Source of the DNA: Streptomyces virginiae
GTDB taxonomy: Bacteria; Actinomycetota; Actinomycetes; Streptomycetales; Streptomycetaceae
Direction of reading: 5' to 3'
Length of the DNA stretch: 64,000 nucleotides
Assembly: GCF_000720455.1 (NCBI RefSeq)
Contig: NZ_JOAK01000031.1
Coordinates: 1-64,000 of the forward strand
Shown here one piece after another: positions 8,120-17,274 of this stretch. The translations under genes were made by a program, and so were the position numbers. Each line of letters opens with the position of its first letter. Position 1 is the stretch's first letter. The notes beneath the pieces are model-generated. The model made no database searches and was not told the origin of the DNA. It saw only the letters and a list, made by a program, of their open reading frames with translations.

Positions 8120-9160
8120 GTGACCGCACGGCTAGCCGACATCGCAGCCCAGGCGGGGGTCAGCGAAGCCACAGTCAGCCGCGTGCTCAACGGCAAGCCC
8201 GGTGTGGCCGCGGGCACCCGCGAGTCCGTGCTGGCCGCGCTCGACGTCCTCGGCTACGAACGCCCCGTCCGGCTGCGCCAGCGCAGCGCCGGCCTCGTCG
8301 GACTGATCACGCCCGAGCTGGACAACCCCATCTTCCCGGCGCTCGCCCAGGTCATCGGCCAGGCACTGACCCGCCAGGGGTACACGCCGGTACTGGCCAC
8401 GCAGACGCCCGGTGGGTCCACCGAGGACGAGCTGACGGAGATGCTCGTCGACCGCGGGGTCTCCGGGATCATCTTCGTCTCCGGCCTGCACGCCGACACC
8501 ACGGCCGATATGGGCCGTTATGACCAACTCCGCGGGCAGGGCGTCCCCTACGTCCTGATCAACGGCTTCTCCGACAAGGTGCAGGCCCCCTTCGTCTCCC
8601 CCGACGACCGCGCCGCGATGCACCTCGCCGTCACCCACCTCGCCGCGCTCGGCCACACCCGGATCGGCCTCGCGGTCGGACCGAAGCGGTTCGTTCCGGT
8701 CCTGCGCAAGATCGAGGGCTTCCGTGCCGGGATGAAGGAGCGCCTCGGACTCGACGAGGCCGAGACCGAGGAACTGATCCAGCACTCCCTCTACTCCCTC
8801 GAAGGCGGCCAGGCGGCCGCGTCCGCGTTGATCTCGCGCGGCTGCACGGCCGTGGTGTGCGCGAGCGACATGATGGCGCTCGGTGCGATCCGGGCGGCCC
8901 GCCAGCAGGGACTGCGGGTGCCGCAGGACGTCTCCGTCGTCGGTTTCGACGACTCCCCGCTCATAGCGTTCACCGACCCGCCGCTGACCACCATCCGCCA
9001 GCCCGTGCAGGCGATGGGGCAGGCGGCGGTTCGGACCCTGCTGGAGGAGATCGGCGGTACGCCGGCCCCGCACAGTGAGTTCGTGTTCCTGCCGGAACTG
9101 GTGGTGCGCGGCTCCACGGCCTCGGGCCCCGGTCAGCGGCGCGGCCCGTCTCGTACCTGA
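8120..9160 (+). CDS. malR: LacI-family repressor, probable MalR
   Basis: A 346-residue LacI-type repressor with an N-terminal HTH (RLADIAAQAGVSEATVSRVLN) and a sugar-binding core ending in GFDDSPLIAFTDPPLTTIRQ. The GTG at 8120 puts the HTH at the very N-terminus. It follows the plus-strand GH13 gene by 26 bases, probably in one transcript, and is a close paralogue of the minus-strand regulator at 10-1014. By position on the malE-promoter side it is the better candidate for the maltose repressor MalR, which in Streptomyces controls malEFG; the assignment between the two paralogues remains inference. Confidence 0.88.
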   Translation: MTARLADIAAQAGVSEATVSRVLNGKPGVAAGTRESVLAALDVLGYERPVRLRQRSAGLVGLITPELDNPIFPALAQVIGQALTRQGYTPVLATQTPGGSTEDELTEMLVDRGVSGIIFVSGLHADTTADMGRYDQLRGQGVPYVLINGFSDKVQAPFVSPDDRAAMHLAVTHLAALGHTRIGLAVGPKRFVPVLRKIEGFRAGMKERLGLDEAETEELIQHSLYSLEGGQAAASALISRGCTAVVCASDMMALGAIRAARQQGLRVPQDVSVVGFDDSPLIAFTDPPLTTIRQPVQAMGQAAVRTLLEEIGGTPAPHSEFVFLPELVVRGSTASGPGQRRGPSRT

Positions 9161-9234
9161 GACGGACCGGCTGCGCCGAAGACCGTCCCGAGGGATGATC
9201 GGAGGCGAGAGCTCATCTGGCAGACTCTCTCCCC

Positions 9235-10125
9235 ATGGGTGAATCGAGCGTGAAGACACTGGAAACCCGGACGGACGTCTCCTCACCCGAAGTGGTCGAG
9301 ACCGAGACCCGCCCGGCGTCCGACCGCGCCCTGCTCTCCCGGCTGCGCGTCCCGCGCCGGCCGCGGATCTGGTTCGAGATCGTCCTGATCGCGGTCAGCT
9401 ACTGGACCTACTCGCTGATCCGCAACGCCGTGCCCGAGCAGAAGTCGATCGCCCTCGCCAACGCCGACTGGATCTGGGGTGTCGAGCGGACCCTCGGCAT
9501 CGCCGTCGAGCAGTCGGTCAACCACGCCGTCAATTCCGTGACGTGGCTGATCGTGGGCATGAACTACTACTACGCCACGCTCCACTTCGTCGTGACCATC
9601 GGCGTGCTGGTGTGGATCTACCGCTTCCATCCGGGCCGGTACGCCGCCACGCGCCTGGTCCTCTTCGCCACCACCGGCGTCGCCCTGGTCGGCTACTACT
9701 TCTACCCGCTCGCGCCGCCCCGGCTGATGAACGGGCAGGACTTCATCGACACCGTGCTGGTCCACCACACCTGGGGCTCCATGGCCTCCGGGAACCTCAA
9801 GCACATGTCGAACCAGTACGCTGCGATGCCGTCCATGCACATAGGGTGGTCGCTGTGGTGCGGCCTGACGATCTTCGCGGTCGCCTCGGCCCCCTGGGCC
9901 CGGATCCTGGGCCTGCTCTACCCGACGGCGACCCTCGTCGTCATCGTCGCCACCGCCAACCACTTCTGGCTCGACGCCGTCGGCGGGATGATCTGCCTGG
10001 CCTTCGGCTACACCGTCTCGCGCACCTGGTACGGCGCGATGCCGCACCGCCTGCCCCGCCACCCCGAGCACACGGGCCCGCACCCCGCGGCGCAGCTGCT
10101 GAACCGCTTCCGCACCCCCCGCTAG
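9235..10125 (+). CDS. PAP2-superfamily membrane phosphatase/inositol-phosphotransferase-like
   Basis: A 296-residue integral membrane protein with about five or six hydrophobic helices. It carries the C-terminal PAP2-type signature pair: PSMHIGWS near residue 200 and NHFWLDAVGG near residue 242, including the catalytic histidines. This arrangement fits the PAP2_3 group, whose members include actinobacterial inositol-phosphoceramide/phosphatidylinositol-related enzymes. Substrate cannot be told from sequence. It stands alone on the plus strand and ends in a strong hairpin shared with the convergent phospholipase gene. Confidence 0.85.
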   Translation: MGESSVKTLETRTDVSSPEVVETETRPASDRALLSRLRVPRRPRIWFEIVLIAVSYWTYSLIRNAVPEQKSIALANADWIWGVERTLGIAVEQSVNHAVNSVTWLIVGMNYYYATLHFVVTIGVLVWIYRFHPGRYAATRLVLFATTGVALVGYYFYPLAPPRLMNGQDFIDTVLVHHTWGSMASGNLKHMSNQYAAMPSMHIGWSLWCGLTIFAVASAPWARILGLLYPTATLVVIVATANHFWLDAVGGMICLAFGYTVSRTWYGAMPHRLPRHPEHTGPHPAAQLLNRFRTPR

Positions 10126-10166
10126 GGCGCATCCGCCCTGCCACACGCCCGTCGCCGCCCGCGTCC

Positions 10167-10206
10167 GAGCGCCCGTGTCCCGGAACCTTCCGGGGCACGG
10201 GCGCTC
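10167..10206. terminator. Bidirectional hairpin terminator
   Basis: Inverted repeat with 19-base arms (one G-T wobble) closing on a very short loop, between the convergent stops at 10125 and 10212. No long T-tract, as is usual in Streptomyces. Confidence 0.8.
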
Positions 10207-10211
10207 TCGCG

Positions 10212-12284
10212 TCAGGAGGAGGACTGGTCCGTGAGGATCGCCGGGTCCGAGAGGCCGGCCGCGCCGGTCTCCACCTTGCCGGCGAAGCGGCGGCCGAAGT
10301 CCGCGGTCTCGGACGAGGTGACGCTCACGTCGTACCAGCGCCGCGTGTTCTTCAGGGAGACGCTGTGGGTGACGGTGGCGCCCTTGGCGACGGTGAGCCG
10401 CTTGGCTCCTCCGCCGTAGGCGTTGGTGACCGTGAGGGTCGCCGTCGACGCCCCGGCATTGGTGAGGGTGAGGTCCAGGTTGCCCGTGGTGGCGTTGTGG
10501 CGGGCGGTGACCTCGGGGCCGGGGGTGGTGCCGGGGTTGCGGAAGCCGCGCAGGAAGCCGTTGGGGCCGTGGACGGTCAGGTCGGTGACGCCGGCCGAGT
10601 AGCGGGTGTTCCAGGTGTCCGAGATCGACTTGCCGGCCTCGGTGGTGTACGTCCAGGGGGCGTCGGTGCGGTTGGCGGAGGTGACGTAGAACTGCGCGCC
10701 CAGGTCCGCGCCGCCGCTGAAGGTCAGCCGGAACGTGCCCTCGGCCGTGCGGGCCGCGCCGTCGACGTACGGGGCGTACTTCAGCGGGCGGGTGCGGCAC
10801 TGGCCCTTCTCCTGGCGCGGCATGGCCCCCACCGCCGGCGGGGTGGCCCGGAAGTCGGGGTGCCGCTCGCGGTCCTGCGGCTCCCACGGGCCGGTGTCGG
10901 GCAGCGACACCGTGGCGGTGTCCTTCCGGGCGAAGTCGAAGGCCGAGGTCAGGTCACCGCAGACGGCGCGCCGCCAGGGCGAGATGTTGGGCTCCTGCAC
11001 CCCGAAGCGCTTCTCCATGAAGCGGACCACCGAGGTGTGGTCGAAGGTCTCGGAGCACGAGTAGCCGCCGGTGCTCCAGGGCGAGACGACGAGCATCGGG
11101 ACGCGCGGGCCCAGTCCGTACGGTCCGGCGACGTAGCCGGCCTTGCCGGGGAAGACGTCGAGGGCGGTCGGCGTGGTCGACAGGCCCTGGCCCGCGTCGG
11201 CCGGGGCGTACGGCGGGACGACGTGGTCGAAGAAGCCGTCGTTCTCGTCGTAGGTGATGAACAGGGCGGTACGGGCCCACACGTCGGGGTCGGACGTCAG
11301 CGCGTCCAGCACCTGTGCGATGTACCAGGCGCCGAAGTTGGACGGCCAGTTCGAGTGCTCGCTGAACGCCTCCGGGGCGGCTATCCAGGACACCTGCGGC
11401 AGGGTGCCGGCGGCGACGTCGGCGCGCAGCCGGTCGAAGTAGCCTTCGCCGGCCTTGGCGTTCGTGCCGGTGCGGGCCTTGTCGTGGAGCGGGTCGCCGG
11501 GCTGGGCGTTGCGGTACTTGTTGAAGTAGAGCAGCGAGTTGTCGCCGTAGTTGCCGCGGAAGGCGTCGTTGATCCAGCCCCAGGAGCCGGCGGCGTCCAG
11601 GCCGTCGCCGATGTCCTGGTAGACCTTCCAGAAGATCCCGGCCGCTTCCAGGCGCTCGGGGTAGGTGGTCCAGTCGTAGCCGGCTTCGGCGTTGTTGAGG
11701 ACCGGGCCGCCGCCCTTGCCGTCGTTGCCGGTGTGGCCGGACCAGAGGTAGTAGCGGTTGGGGTCGGTCGAGCCGATGAACGAGCAGTGGTAGGCGTCGC
11801 AGATGGTGAACGCGTCGGCGAGGGCGTAGTGGAAGGGGATGTCCTCGCGCGTCAGGTGGGCCATGGTGGCGGGCGTCTTGGCGGGCACCCAGTTGTCGTA
11901 CTTGCCCTTGTTGAAGGCGCTCTGTCCGCCGGCCCAGTCGTGGTTGAGGCCTTGGAGGTACTCCATGCCGAGGTCGTCGGACGGCGGGCGGAAGGGCAGC
12001 GTCTCCTTGCCCGCGTTGTCGGCCTGGTGCCAGACGGACTTGCCGCTGGGCAGGGTCACGGGGCGCGGGTCGCCGAAGCCGCGGACGCCGCGCAGAGCGC
12101 CGTAGTAGTGGTCGAAGGAACGGTTCTCCTGCATCAGGACCACGATGTGCTCGACATCGGCGATGGTGCCCGTCGTCCCCTGCGCGGGGATGGCGGCGGC
12201 GCGCGCGATGCTGTCGCCCAGCAGGGTCAGGGCGGCTGCGCCCCCGGTGAGCTGGAGGAACCGGCGGCGGTTGAGTTCTGCCAT
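10212..12284 (-). CDS. Secreted phosphocholine-type phospholipase C
   Basis: A 690-residue exported phospholipase C of the acid-phosphatase/PlcN-like superfamily, predicted to cleave phosphatidylcholine or sphingomyelin outside the cell. The N-terminus has a twin-arginine signal (NRRRFLQLTGGAAA). The catalytic domain opens with EHIVVLMQENRSFDHYYG (about residues 45-62), containing the conserved Glu-Asn metal ligands, and extends to about residue 440. Two C-terminal beta-rich domains (about 470-690, DUF756-like) follow. Length and layout match full-size family members. It is transcribed alone. Confidence 0.92.
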   Translation of the reverse strand: MAELNRRRFLQLTGGAAALTLLGDSIARAAAIPAQGTTGTIADVEHIVVLMQENRSFDHYYGALRGVRGFGDPRPVTLPSGKSVWHQADNAGKETLPFRPPSDDLGMEYLQGLNHDWAGGQSAFNKGKYDNWVPAKTPATMAHLTREDIPFHYALADAFTICDAYHCSFIGSTDPNRYYLWSGHTGNDGKGGGPVLNNAEAGYDWTTYPERLEAAGIFWKVYQDIGDGLDAAGSWGWINDAFRGNYGDNSLLYFNKYRNAQPGDPLHDKARTGTNAKAGEGYFDRLRADVAAGTLPQVSWIAAPEAFSEHSNWPSNFGAWYIAQVLDALTSDPDVWARTALFITYDENDGFFDHVVPPYAPADAGQGLSTTPTALDVFPGKAGYVAGPYGLGPRVPMLVVSPWSTGGYSCSETFDHTSVVRFMEKRFGVQEPNISPWRRAVCGDLTSAFDFARKDTATVSLPDTGPWEPQDRERHPDFRATPPAVGAMPRQEKGQCRTRPLKYAPYVDGAARTAEGTFRLTFSGGADLGAQFYVTSANRTDAPWTYTTEAGKSISDTWNTRYSAGVTDLTVHGPNGFLRGFRNPGTTPGPEVTARHNATTGNLDLTLTNAGASTATLTVTNAYGGGAKRLTVAKGATVTHSVSLKNTRRWYDVSVTSSETADFGRRFAGKVETGAAGLSDPAILTDQSSS

Positions 12285-12431
12285 GGGGTGACGACCTCTG
12301 CTTCGTTCGCGGGTGTTCGAGCGCTCCCAAGAACAGCGCGCCCGGAGGACCGGAGAGGGAGCCGGACGTGACGTCGGCGGGTACGCAGGGCGAACGGCAG
12401 GCGGATTCCCACGGAGTTCGGCGCGCCGCCC

Positions 12432-12932
12432 TCAGCACCCCCGTTCGTACTCGACCTGGGCGAGGGGGTTGCCGTCGCCGAAGTCGTAGGTGCGCGCGGC
12501 GCCGCTCTCGGCGAAGCCGCACTTGGTGTAGAAGCGGCGGGACTGGTGGGTGTCGCGCAGGGTCCACAGGTGCGCCGTGGTGAAACCGTCGCCGCGCAGG
12601 TGCCGCAGCGTCCCGGTCATCAGGACTGCGGCGACGCCCGTTCCCCAGCTGTCGGGGTGACTGTAGAAGGAGAGGATCTCCGCGAGGCCGGGCCGGGTCG
12701 AGGACGAGCGGTAGACGGACATGGCCGTCGGCCGGCCGTCCCCCTCGGCCAGCAGGATCGTGGAGTCCTGCGCCGCGAGCCGTGCGTGCCAGCGGGTACG
12801 TCTGCTCGAAATCCCCGCCGCGGCGAACCCGGGAGCGAAGAAGGGTGCGTACGCCGTTTCCCAGGCGGCGGCGTGGATCCCGCCGAGGACGTCTCCGTCA
12901 CCCGGGCCCGCGCGACGCACCGCGAACTTCAC
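12432..12932 (-). CDS. GNAT-family N-acetyltransferase
   Basis: A 166-residue GNAT acyltransferase using acetyl-CoA on an unknown substrate. The acetyl-CoA loop is PDSWGTGVAAVLM (about residue 105), followed by LWTLRDTHQSRRFYTKCGF, the usual beta-bulge and C-terminal part of the fold. I start it at the GTG overlapping the stop of the HEAT-repeat gene by 4 bases; an alternative GTG lies 9 bases upstream. It is the last gene of a four-gene coupled series starting at 15062. Confidence 0.85.
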   Translation of the reverse strand: MKFAVRRAGPGDGDVLGGIHAAAWETAYAPFFAPGFAAAGISSRRTRWHARLAAQDSTILLAEGDGRPTAMSVYRSSSTRPGLAEILSFYSHPDSWGTGVAAVLMTGTLRHLRGDGFTTAHLWTLRDTHQSRRFYTKCGFAESGAARTYDFGDGNPLAQVEYERGC

Positions 12933-14017
12933 TTCCCCCACCCGTCGATCCCTTCCAGCGCTTCGGTGAGCGTACGGACGCAGGCCTGGTCGGCGAGGAT
13001 CCGTACGCCGCGCCAGGGCCGGCTGAGCCGTTCCTCCTGCGCCAGGATCCTGCGCAGCAGCGGCGCCGCCGAAACGGCCGGGGCGCCGATCTTCCCGAGG
13101 ATCCGGACGGCCTCCCGCACTGGCATGGCGGGATCGCCGGCCCAGGCCGGGTCCGCCTCCGCGAGCAGCACCGGTATCGCGGGCCCGGGGTCGCCGGTGA
13201 TCCGCCAGTACGCGTGCGCGGCGTAGGTCCTGGTCCACGCTCCGGGCGACTCCATCAGGCGGCGCACGGCGTCCGCGTGTGCGGCAGCCAGGGGACCGAG
13301 GTCGGCGAGGAAGGGCAGGCCGTGGCTCGCCGTACCGGATCGCACGGCGGTTCCGCACACGTCGAGGGCGAGGGTGGGGTCGCCGGTCACCTTCCAGTGC
13401 GCCCAGGCGGCCACCCGCGTGTGGGGTCGGCGGGCTCCCGGGTCCCGACCGGTGGCGTACGCGGCCAGCCGGTCCGCCGTGGCGGCGGCCGGCGGGCCGA
13501 TCCGCCCGAGCACGCGCAGGGCGTCGTAGGTGTCGGCCGTCCCCAGGAACCGGATCACCTCGGACACGGCGGGCGCGGACGCCGGGCCCCAGAGGGCGAG
13601 GAGTTCGAGGAGGGCAGTGGTGGAGTCGTGCTGCTCCGGGTTCTGCCGCAGGACGGGCAGCACCACGGGGAGCAGCTCCGCTGCGGGTAGGACGGCCAAG
13701 ATGCGTGCGCGGGGACGGTCGGACGGCAGCCGGTTGTCGTCGGCAACCCGCTGCAGGGCGGGCAGCGCACGAAGATCGCCCATCCCGGCGAGGGCGAGCG
13801 TGAGCAGTCGGTCGGTGTACGCGGAGCCGTGGCCGAGGGACTCGGCGATCAGGTCGGCGTGCGCGGCGATGTCTCCGTCGGCCTGGAACACCGCGTGGTC
13901 GGCGGCCCAGCTGGTGTGCGCATCGCCGCAGACGGCTTTGACCACGACCTCCCAACACCACGGCTCGGGCCGCCGGTATCGGTAGACGGCCTCGGTGGCT
14001 TCGCCGAGTGGGCTCAC
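12929..14017 (-). CDS. HEAT-repeat (PBS-lyase type) protein
   Basis: A 362-residue alpha-helical repeat protein. Repeated segments such as GDLRALPALQRVAD, GPASAPAVSEVIRFLG, GPPAAATADRLAAYATG and GKIGAPAVSAAPLLRRIL show the alternating helices of HEAT/PBS-lyase repeats, a protein-interaction scaffold without catalytic residues. The start is the GTG overlapping the stop of the DUF397 gene (GTGA); an upstream extension in the same frame would overlap that whole gene and has non-coding character. Its partner is unknown; coupling to the WhiJ-type regulator suggests a role in the same response. Confidence 0.78.
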   Translation of the reverse strand: MSPLGEATEAVYRYRRPEPWCWEVVVKAVCGDAHTSWAADHAVFQADGDIAAHADLIAESLGHGSAYTDRLLTLALAGMGDLRALPALQRVADDNRLPSDRPRARILAVLPAAELLPVVLPVLRQNPEQHDSTTALLELLALWGPASAPAVSEVIRFLGTADTYDALRVLGRIGPPAAATADRLAAYATGRDPGARRPHTRVAAWAHWKVTGDPTLALDVCGTAVRSGTASHGLPFLADLGPLAAAHADAVRRLMESPGAWTRTYAAHAYWRITGDPGPAIPVLLAEADPAWAGDPAMPVREAVRILGKIGAPAVSAAPLLRRILAQEERLSRPWRGVRILADQACVRTLTEALEGIDGWGK

Positions 14018-14217
14018 GCGGTGGCGTGCGCCACGAAACCGGTCCAGGCGTCCGGGGTGACGGCGAGGCGCGCGCCCTCGGGCCGCTTCGAGTCCCGGAC
14101 GAGGACCGTGCCGGGGGTGTGGGCGACCTCGACGCAGTTCGGGCCGTCGTTGGTGCTGTAGCTGCTTTTGACCCATACCAGTTCGGAGAGGTCAGCGGCC
14201 GACGCTTTGATGCTCAT
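14014..14217 (-). CDS. DUF397 small protein
   Basis: A 67-residue DUF397 protein (LVWVKSSYSTNDGPNCVEVA, then VLVRDSKRP). These short proteins in Streptomyces are encoded next to WhiJ-type XRE/DUF5753 regulators and are thought to modulate them. It starts with an ATG overlapping the regulator stop (ATGA) and ends in a GTGA overlap with the HEAT gene. Confidence 0.92.
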   Translation of the reverse strand: MSIKASAADLSELVWVKSSYSTNDGPNCVEVAHTPGTVLVRDSKRPEGARLAVTPDAWTGFVAHATA

Positions 14218-15062
14218 GTCTCCCCTAGTACCTTCTCGATGAACGTCAGCGATGCGCGAGGCGTCAGAGCCTGTGCCCGGATCATGCCATAGCGCATGTC
14301 CAGGATCTGGACCTCTTTCGGTTCAGTGATCAAGCGGCTGACCAGCTGAACTTCGTTGTGCCCGACGGTCGTTCCATCCCTGAGCCGCATGACCGTGAGG
14401 GACCCGGCGAGCCCAGCATGCTCCTCGACGAGGGTAGGCATCACCTGGATTTCCACGTTGCGCAACTGGCCGACCTCCAGCAGGTGTTCCAGTTGGCGAC
14501 GCATGACCATCTTGCCTCCGATGGGCCGCCGCAGGACAGCCTCGTCCTGCACCACGGTCAGCAAGGGAGCAGGATGCTGCCGGAGGATGTGTTGACGCGC
14601 CTGCCTCGCCGCGACCAGGCGCTCGGTCTCGTCTTCCGAGTAGGCGGGGCGCCGCACCGCATAGAGCGCTCGCGTGTACTCCTCGGTCTGGAGCAGGCCC
14701 GGCACCACGCCGTTGTCGTACGACCCGATCTCCACCGCCTGGGACTCCAACTTGGCCAGATCCCGGACCTTCTTGGGATAGCGGGCCCTTTCGACATCGG
14801 CCTTCATGGCGGCGATTTTCCCGCCCGCCCCGAGGACCTCGTCCGCCTTGTCCAGGAACTCCGGGCGCGGAATACGGGCTCCGCGTTCGATCTTGTAGAT
14901 CAGGTTCGCCCCGTATCCCATCCGCTCACCGAACTTGGCCCGGTCAAGGCCTACCGCCTCGCGCCACATCTTCAGCTGGCGTCCCACCGTGGCGATGACC
15001 GCTCCGGATTCGTCCTCCGGGTCGAGTTCCCAGCTCGACTCGTCGGCCCCGTCCGTGTTCAC
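14214..15062 (-). CDS. WhiJ-type XRE regulator (DUF5753)
   Basis: A 282-residue DNA-binding protein: an N-terminal XRE helix-turn-helix (about residues 20-75, including MGYGANLIYKIERGARIPRP), then a DUF5753 domain (YDNGVVPGLLQTEEYTRAL to the C-terminus). The GTG at 15062 is preferred because a strong AGGGGAGG ribosome binding site stands 5-6 bases upstream; the frame is open to 15152. In S. coelicolor, WhiJ and many paralogues sit beside a DUF397 gene and an AbaA-like ATPase gene, exactly the set seen here, and repress development or antibiotic genes. It leads the coupled series running to 12432. Confidence 0.9.
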   Translation of the reverse strand: MNTDGADESSWELDPEDESGAVIATVGRQLKMWREAVGLDRAKFGERMGYGANLIYKIERGARIPRPEFLDKADEVLGAGGKIAAMKADVERARYPKKVRDLAKLESQAVEIGSYDNGVVPGLLQTEEYTRALYAVRRPAYSEDETERLVAARQARQHILRQHPAPLLTVVQDEAVLRRPIGGKMVMRRQLEHLLEVGQLRNVEIQVMPTLVEEHAGLAGSLTVMRLRDGTTVGHNEVQLVSRLITEPKEVQILDMRYGMIRAQALTPRASLTFIEKVLGET

Positions 15063-15154
15063 ATCCGCCTCCCCTTGGACCGCGAGGACACCACGGGACC
15101 GCTCTGGACAACCGTCGTACACAGGGCCCTCAACTCTGTTCAGGGTACGCACGG

Positions 15155-15637
15155 ATGGCCACTCTGAGTCACGTGAATCAGGAAATCTCCCTCGTCGCCG
15201 CGCTCCCTTCCACCCCGCGCGGCGCCCGCGCCGCCCGCGCCCTCGCGGTGGCCCAACTCATGGAACGCAAGCTTCCGTTCGAGGATGCGGCCCAGGTCGT
15301 CGCCGAACTCGCCGCGAACGCCGTGACCCACGGCAGGGTGCGCGGGCGGGACTTCCGGCTCGCGCTGCTCCTCACGCAGGGCCCTACGCTCCGTATCGAA
15401 GTGTCCGACACACGAAGGGAGTTCGCGCCGCCCGTCGCCTGCCAGGCGCCCGATGCCGAGGTGGAGTCGGGGCGGGGGCTGGTGCTGGTGTCCGCGCTCG
15501 CCTCGCGGTGGGGGACGGATCTTGGTCCGGCGCCGCTGAAAACGGTGTGGGCGGAAATTGATGTGGCGAGTCCGATTTCACCGGATCGAGGTTTCCACGA
15601 CCCGGTGGATCAATATCCGGTCCCGCACGACACCTAA
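15155..15637 (+). CDS. HATPase_c anti-sigma/AbaA-like ATP-binding protein
   Basis: A 160-residue GHKL-fold ATP-binding protein of the RsbW/anti-sigma-like type: VVAELAANAVTHGRV (N-box, about residues 47-61) and ESGRGLVLVSALASRWG (G-box, about 104-120). It is divergent from the WhiJ-type regulator across about 90 bases, the arrangement common to the whiJ/abaA paralogous loci of Streptomyces. Its target is unknown. Confidence 0.88.
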   Translation: MATLSHVNQEISLVAALPSTPRGARAARALAVAQLMERKLPFEDAAQVVAELAANAVTHGRVRGRDFRLALLLTQGPTLRIEVSDTRREFAPPVACQAPDAEVESGRGLVLVSALASRWGTDLGPAPLKTVWAEIDVASPISPDRGFHDPVDQYPVPHDT

Positions 15638-15841
15638 AGACTAACCACCGGGAGAAACGACCTTCCACACCTCCCCCCCTCCCCTCTCACACGGTCGGGT
15701 GAATCACCCCAACCGGACTGGCGCATAAGCCAATTCGCCGGGCACTCTGACTCCCGACAACCCCATAAAACGCATTCGGCCCCCGGCCGGGACGGCAATC
15801 CCGGGCGAGGGCCTGACCACAGCGGAAGCGACACCTTCCCC

Positions 15842-16696
15842 ATGGCTGACCAGCAGCTTAGCGCGCCCTCGCGCGTCCCGTCGGGTATCCGGCACGTCAA
15901 CCACGACCACCGCCGCGGCTACGTCAAGATCGGCAACCATCTCGCCCAGCACCGCGCGCTGAGCCTGGCGGCGATCGGCCTGGCCACGCACATCCAGTCG
16001 CTCCCGACCGGCTCCAGGGTGACCATCAAGGCCCTTGCCGAACGCTTCCCGGAGGGCGAGGTCCGCATCGCCGCCGCCCTGCGCGAGCTGGAGCGATACG
16101 GCTACCTGGCCCGCTTCCAGGAGCGGCTGCCGACGGGGCGCGTCGTGACCTGCACGGTCTCGTACAACAACCCGCCTGAGATGGCCGAGGCGAGCCGCGA
16201 ACGGCGGGACCCACCCCGGCGGCCCGAGCCGAAGCCGACCCCCCAGCCGGACCCGGAGCCTGAGCCCGAACCGGAACCCGCGGCCGAAAGCGTCACCCCC
16301 GAGGCCGAGTCGGAGGCGCGGGAACTGCTGGCCCGGCTGCGCCTGCGCGATCCGCGGCTGACGCTGTCCGAGCGGGACACCGTACGACTGGCGCCCGCCG
16401 CGGCGGAATGGCTGGAGCGCGGGCTGGCCCCGAGCGCCGTCACCGCGGCCCTCACGCGCTCGCTCCCGACGCAGACGATCCACTCCCCCGCCGCGCTGCT
16501 CGCCCACCGCCTGCGGGAACTGCTGCCGCCCCGCCTGCCGGATCCCTGGGCACCCCACCCGGCCGGCCCGGACCGTACCGTCCACCCCCTCCGCACGTGC
16601 GACGGCTGCGAACGCGCCTTCCGCTCCCCCACCCCCGGCCACTGCCGCAGCTGCGCGCCACCGCCGACGGCCGGGACGACCACCGCCGCCGCTTGA
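15842..16696 (+). CDS. Winged-helix protein with Pro/Glu linker and CxxC motifs
   Basis: A 284-residue protein of a Streptomyces-specific group. Residues about 20-105 resemble a replication-initiator-like winged helix (YVKIGNHLAQHRALSLAAIG, then a second helical part ending VTCTVSYNN). A Pro/Glu spacer follows (about 120-150), then a helical region, and the C-terminus has CDGCERAF...HCRSC, a possible zinc ribbon. A DNA-binding role is likely but no target is visible. Its stop is only 8 bases from the end of the convergent gene at 16705, with no terminator hairpin between. Confidence 0.7.
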   Translation: MADQQLSAPSRVPSGIRHVNHDHRRGYVKIGNHLAQHRALSLAAIGLATHIQSLPTGSRVTIKALAERFPEGEVRIAAALRELERYGYLARFQERLPTGRVVTCTVSYNNPPEMAEASRERRDPPRRPEPKPTPQPDPEPEPEPEPAAESVTPEAESEARELLARLRLRDPRLTLSERDTVRLAPAAAEWLERGLAPSAVTAALTRSLPTQTIHSPAALLAHRLRELLPPRLPDPWAPHPAGPDRTVHPLRTCDGCERAFRSPTPGHCRSCAPPPTAGTTTAAA

Positions 16697-16704
16697 GCCG
16701 TGCG

Positions 16705-17274
16705 CTAGAGCGCTTCGTCGGCGGCCCGGTCCATGAACGACTGGAGCGCGGCCAGCTGCGCCCGTACCGCTTCGGCGAATTCGGCATCGGCCTTCGCCGT
16801 GTCGACACCTTCGGGGCCCTTGCCGTACCAGTCAGTCGCCAGCTCCCCCACGCGCGCGGACCGGGCGCCGATCGCCGCCAGGTCCTTCCTGCCCTCGGGC
16901 GGCGCCACGAGGCGCGCCGTCGTGACGGCCCGCGCGAGGTCGGTATTGGCCGGTGCGTATCCACTCTCGAACTGGCGCCGCCTCTCCTGCGGGGTCTTGG
17001 CCGGGTCGAGGCTCACGGTCAGCAGCTGGGTGGCCTGCTGCACGTACTTGTTCGCGGTCGCCGCGAGTTCCACGTAGGCGGCCCGGCGGATGTCCGACCG
17101 GCGGGCCTGGGCCTCCTCCCGGCGCGTGTCCTTGGCCTCGAAGTAGGCGAGCGTGCTCCCGGTGAGGCCGGCCAGGGCGCCGATCAGCGCCCCCGCCAGC
17201 GCGGCGGTCGTCGTACTCGGCTGCCTCCGGCGCCCATTCGCCCCGCCATCGGCCTTGTCCTTCTTCTGCGTCAT
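16705..17274 (-). CDS. Predicted membrane-anchored protein of unknown function
   Basis: A 189-residue protein. A basic N-terminus (MTQKKDKADGG) is followed by one hydrophobic Gly/Ala-rich helix (about residues 23-45), then a long helical, charged region (residues about 46-189) without recognised motifs. It resembles other small actinobacterial proteins with one membrane anchor and a helical domain. I do not recognise the family. Confidence 0.7.
   Translation of the reverse strand: MTQKKDKADGGANGRRRQPSTTTAALAGALIGALAGLTGSTLAYFEAKDTRREEAQARRSDIRRAAYVELAATANKYVQQATQLLTVSLDPAKTPQERRRQFESGYAPANTDLARAVTTARLVAPPEGRKDLAAIGARSARVGELATDWYGKGPEGVDTAKADAEFAEAVRAQLAALQSFMDRAADEAL

Noticed and set aside
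5949..8129. 726-residue open frame on the minus strand opposite the plus-strand GH13 gene
   Set aside because: It is antisense to a gene with intact catalytic motifs; its repeated GLRPGAGFGL text is the mirror of the G+C-rich insert, with no domain or ribosome binding site.
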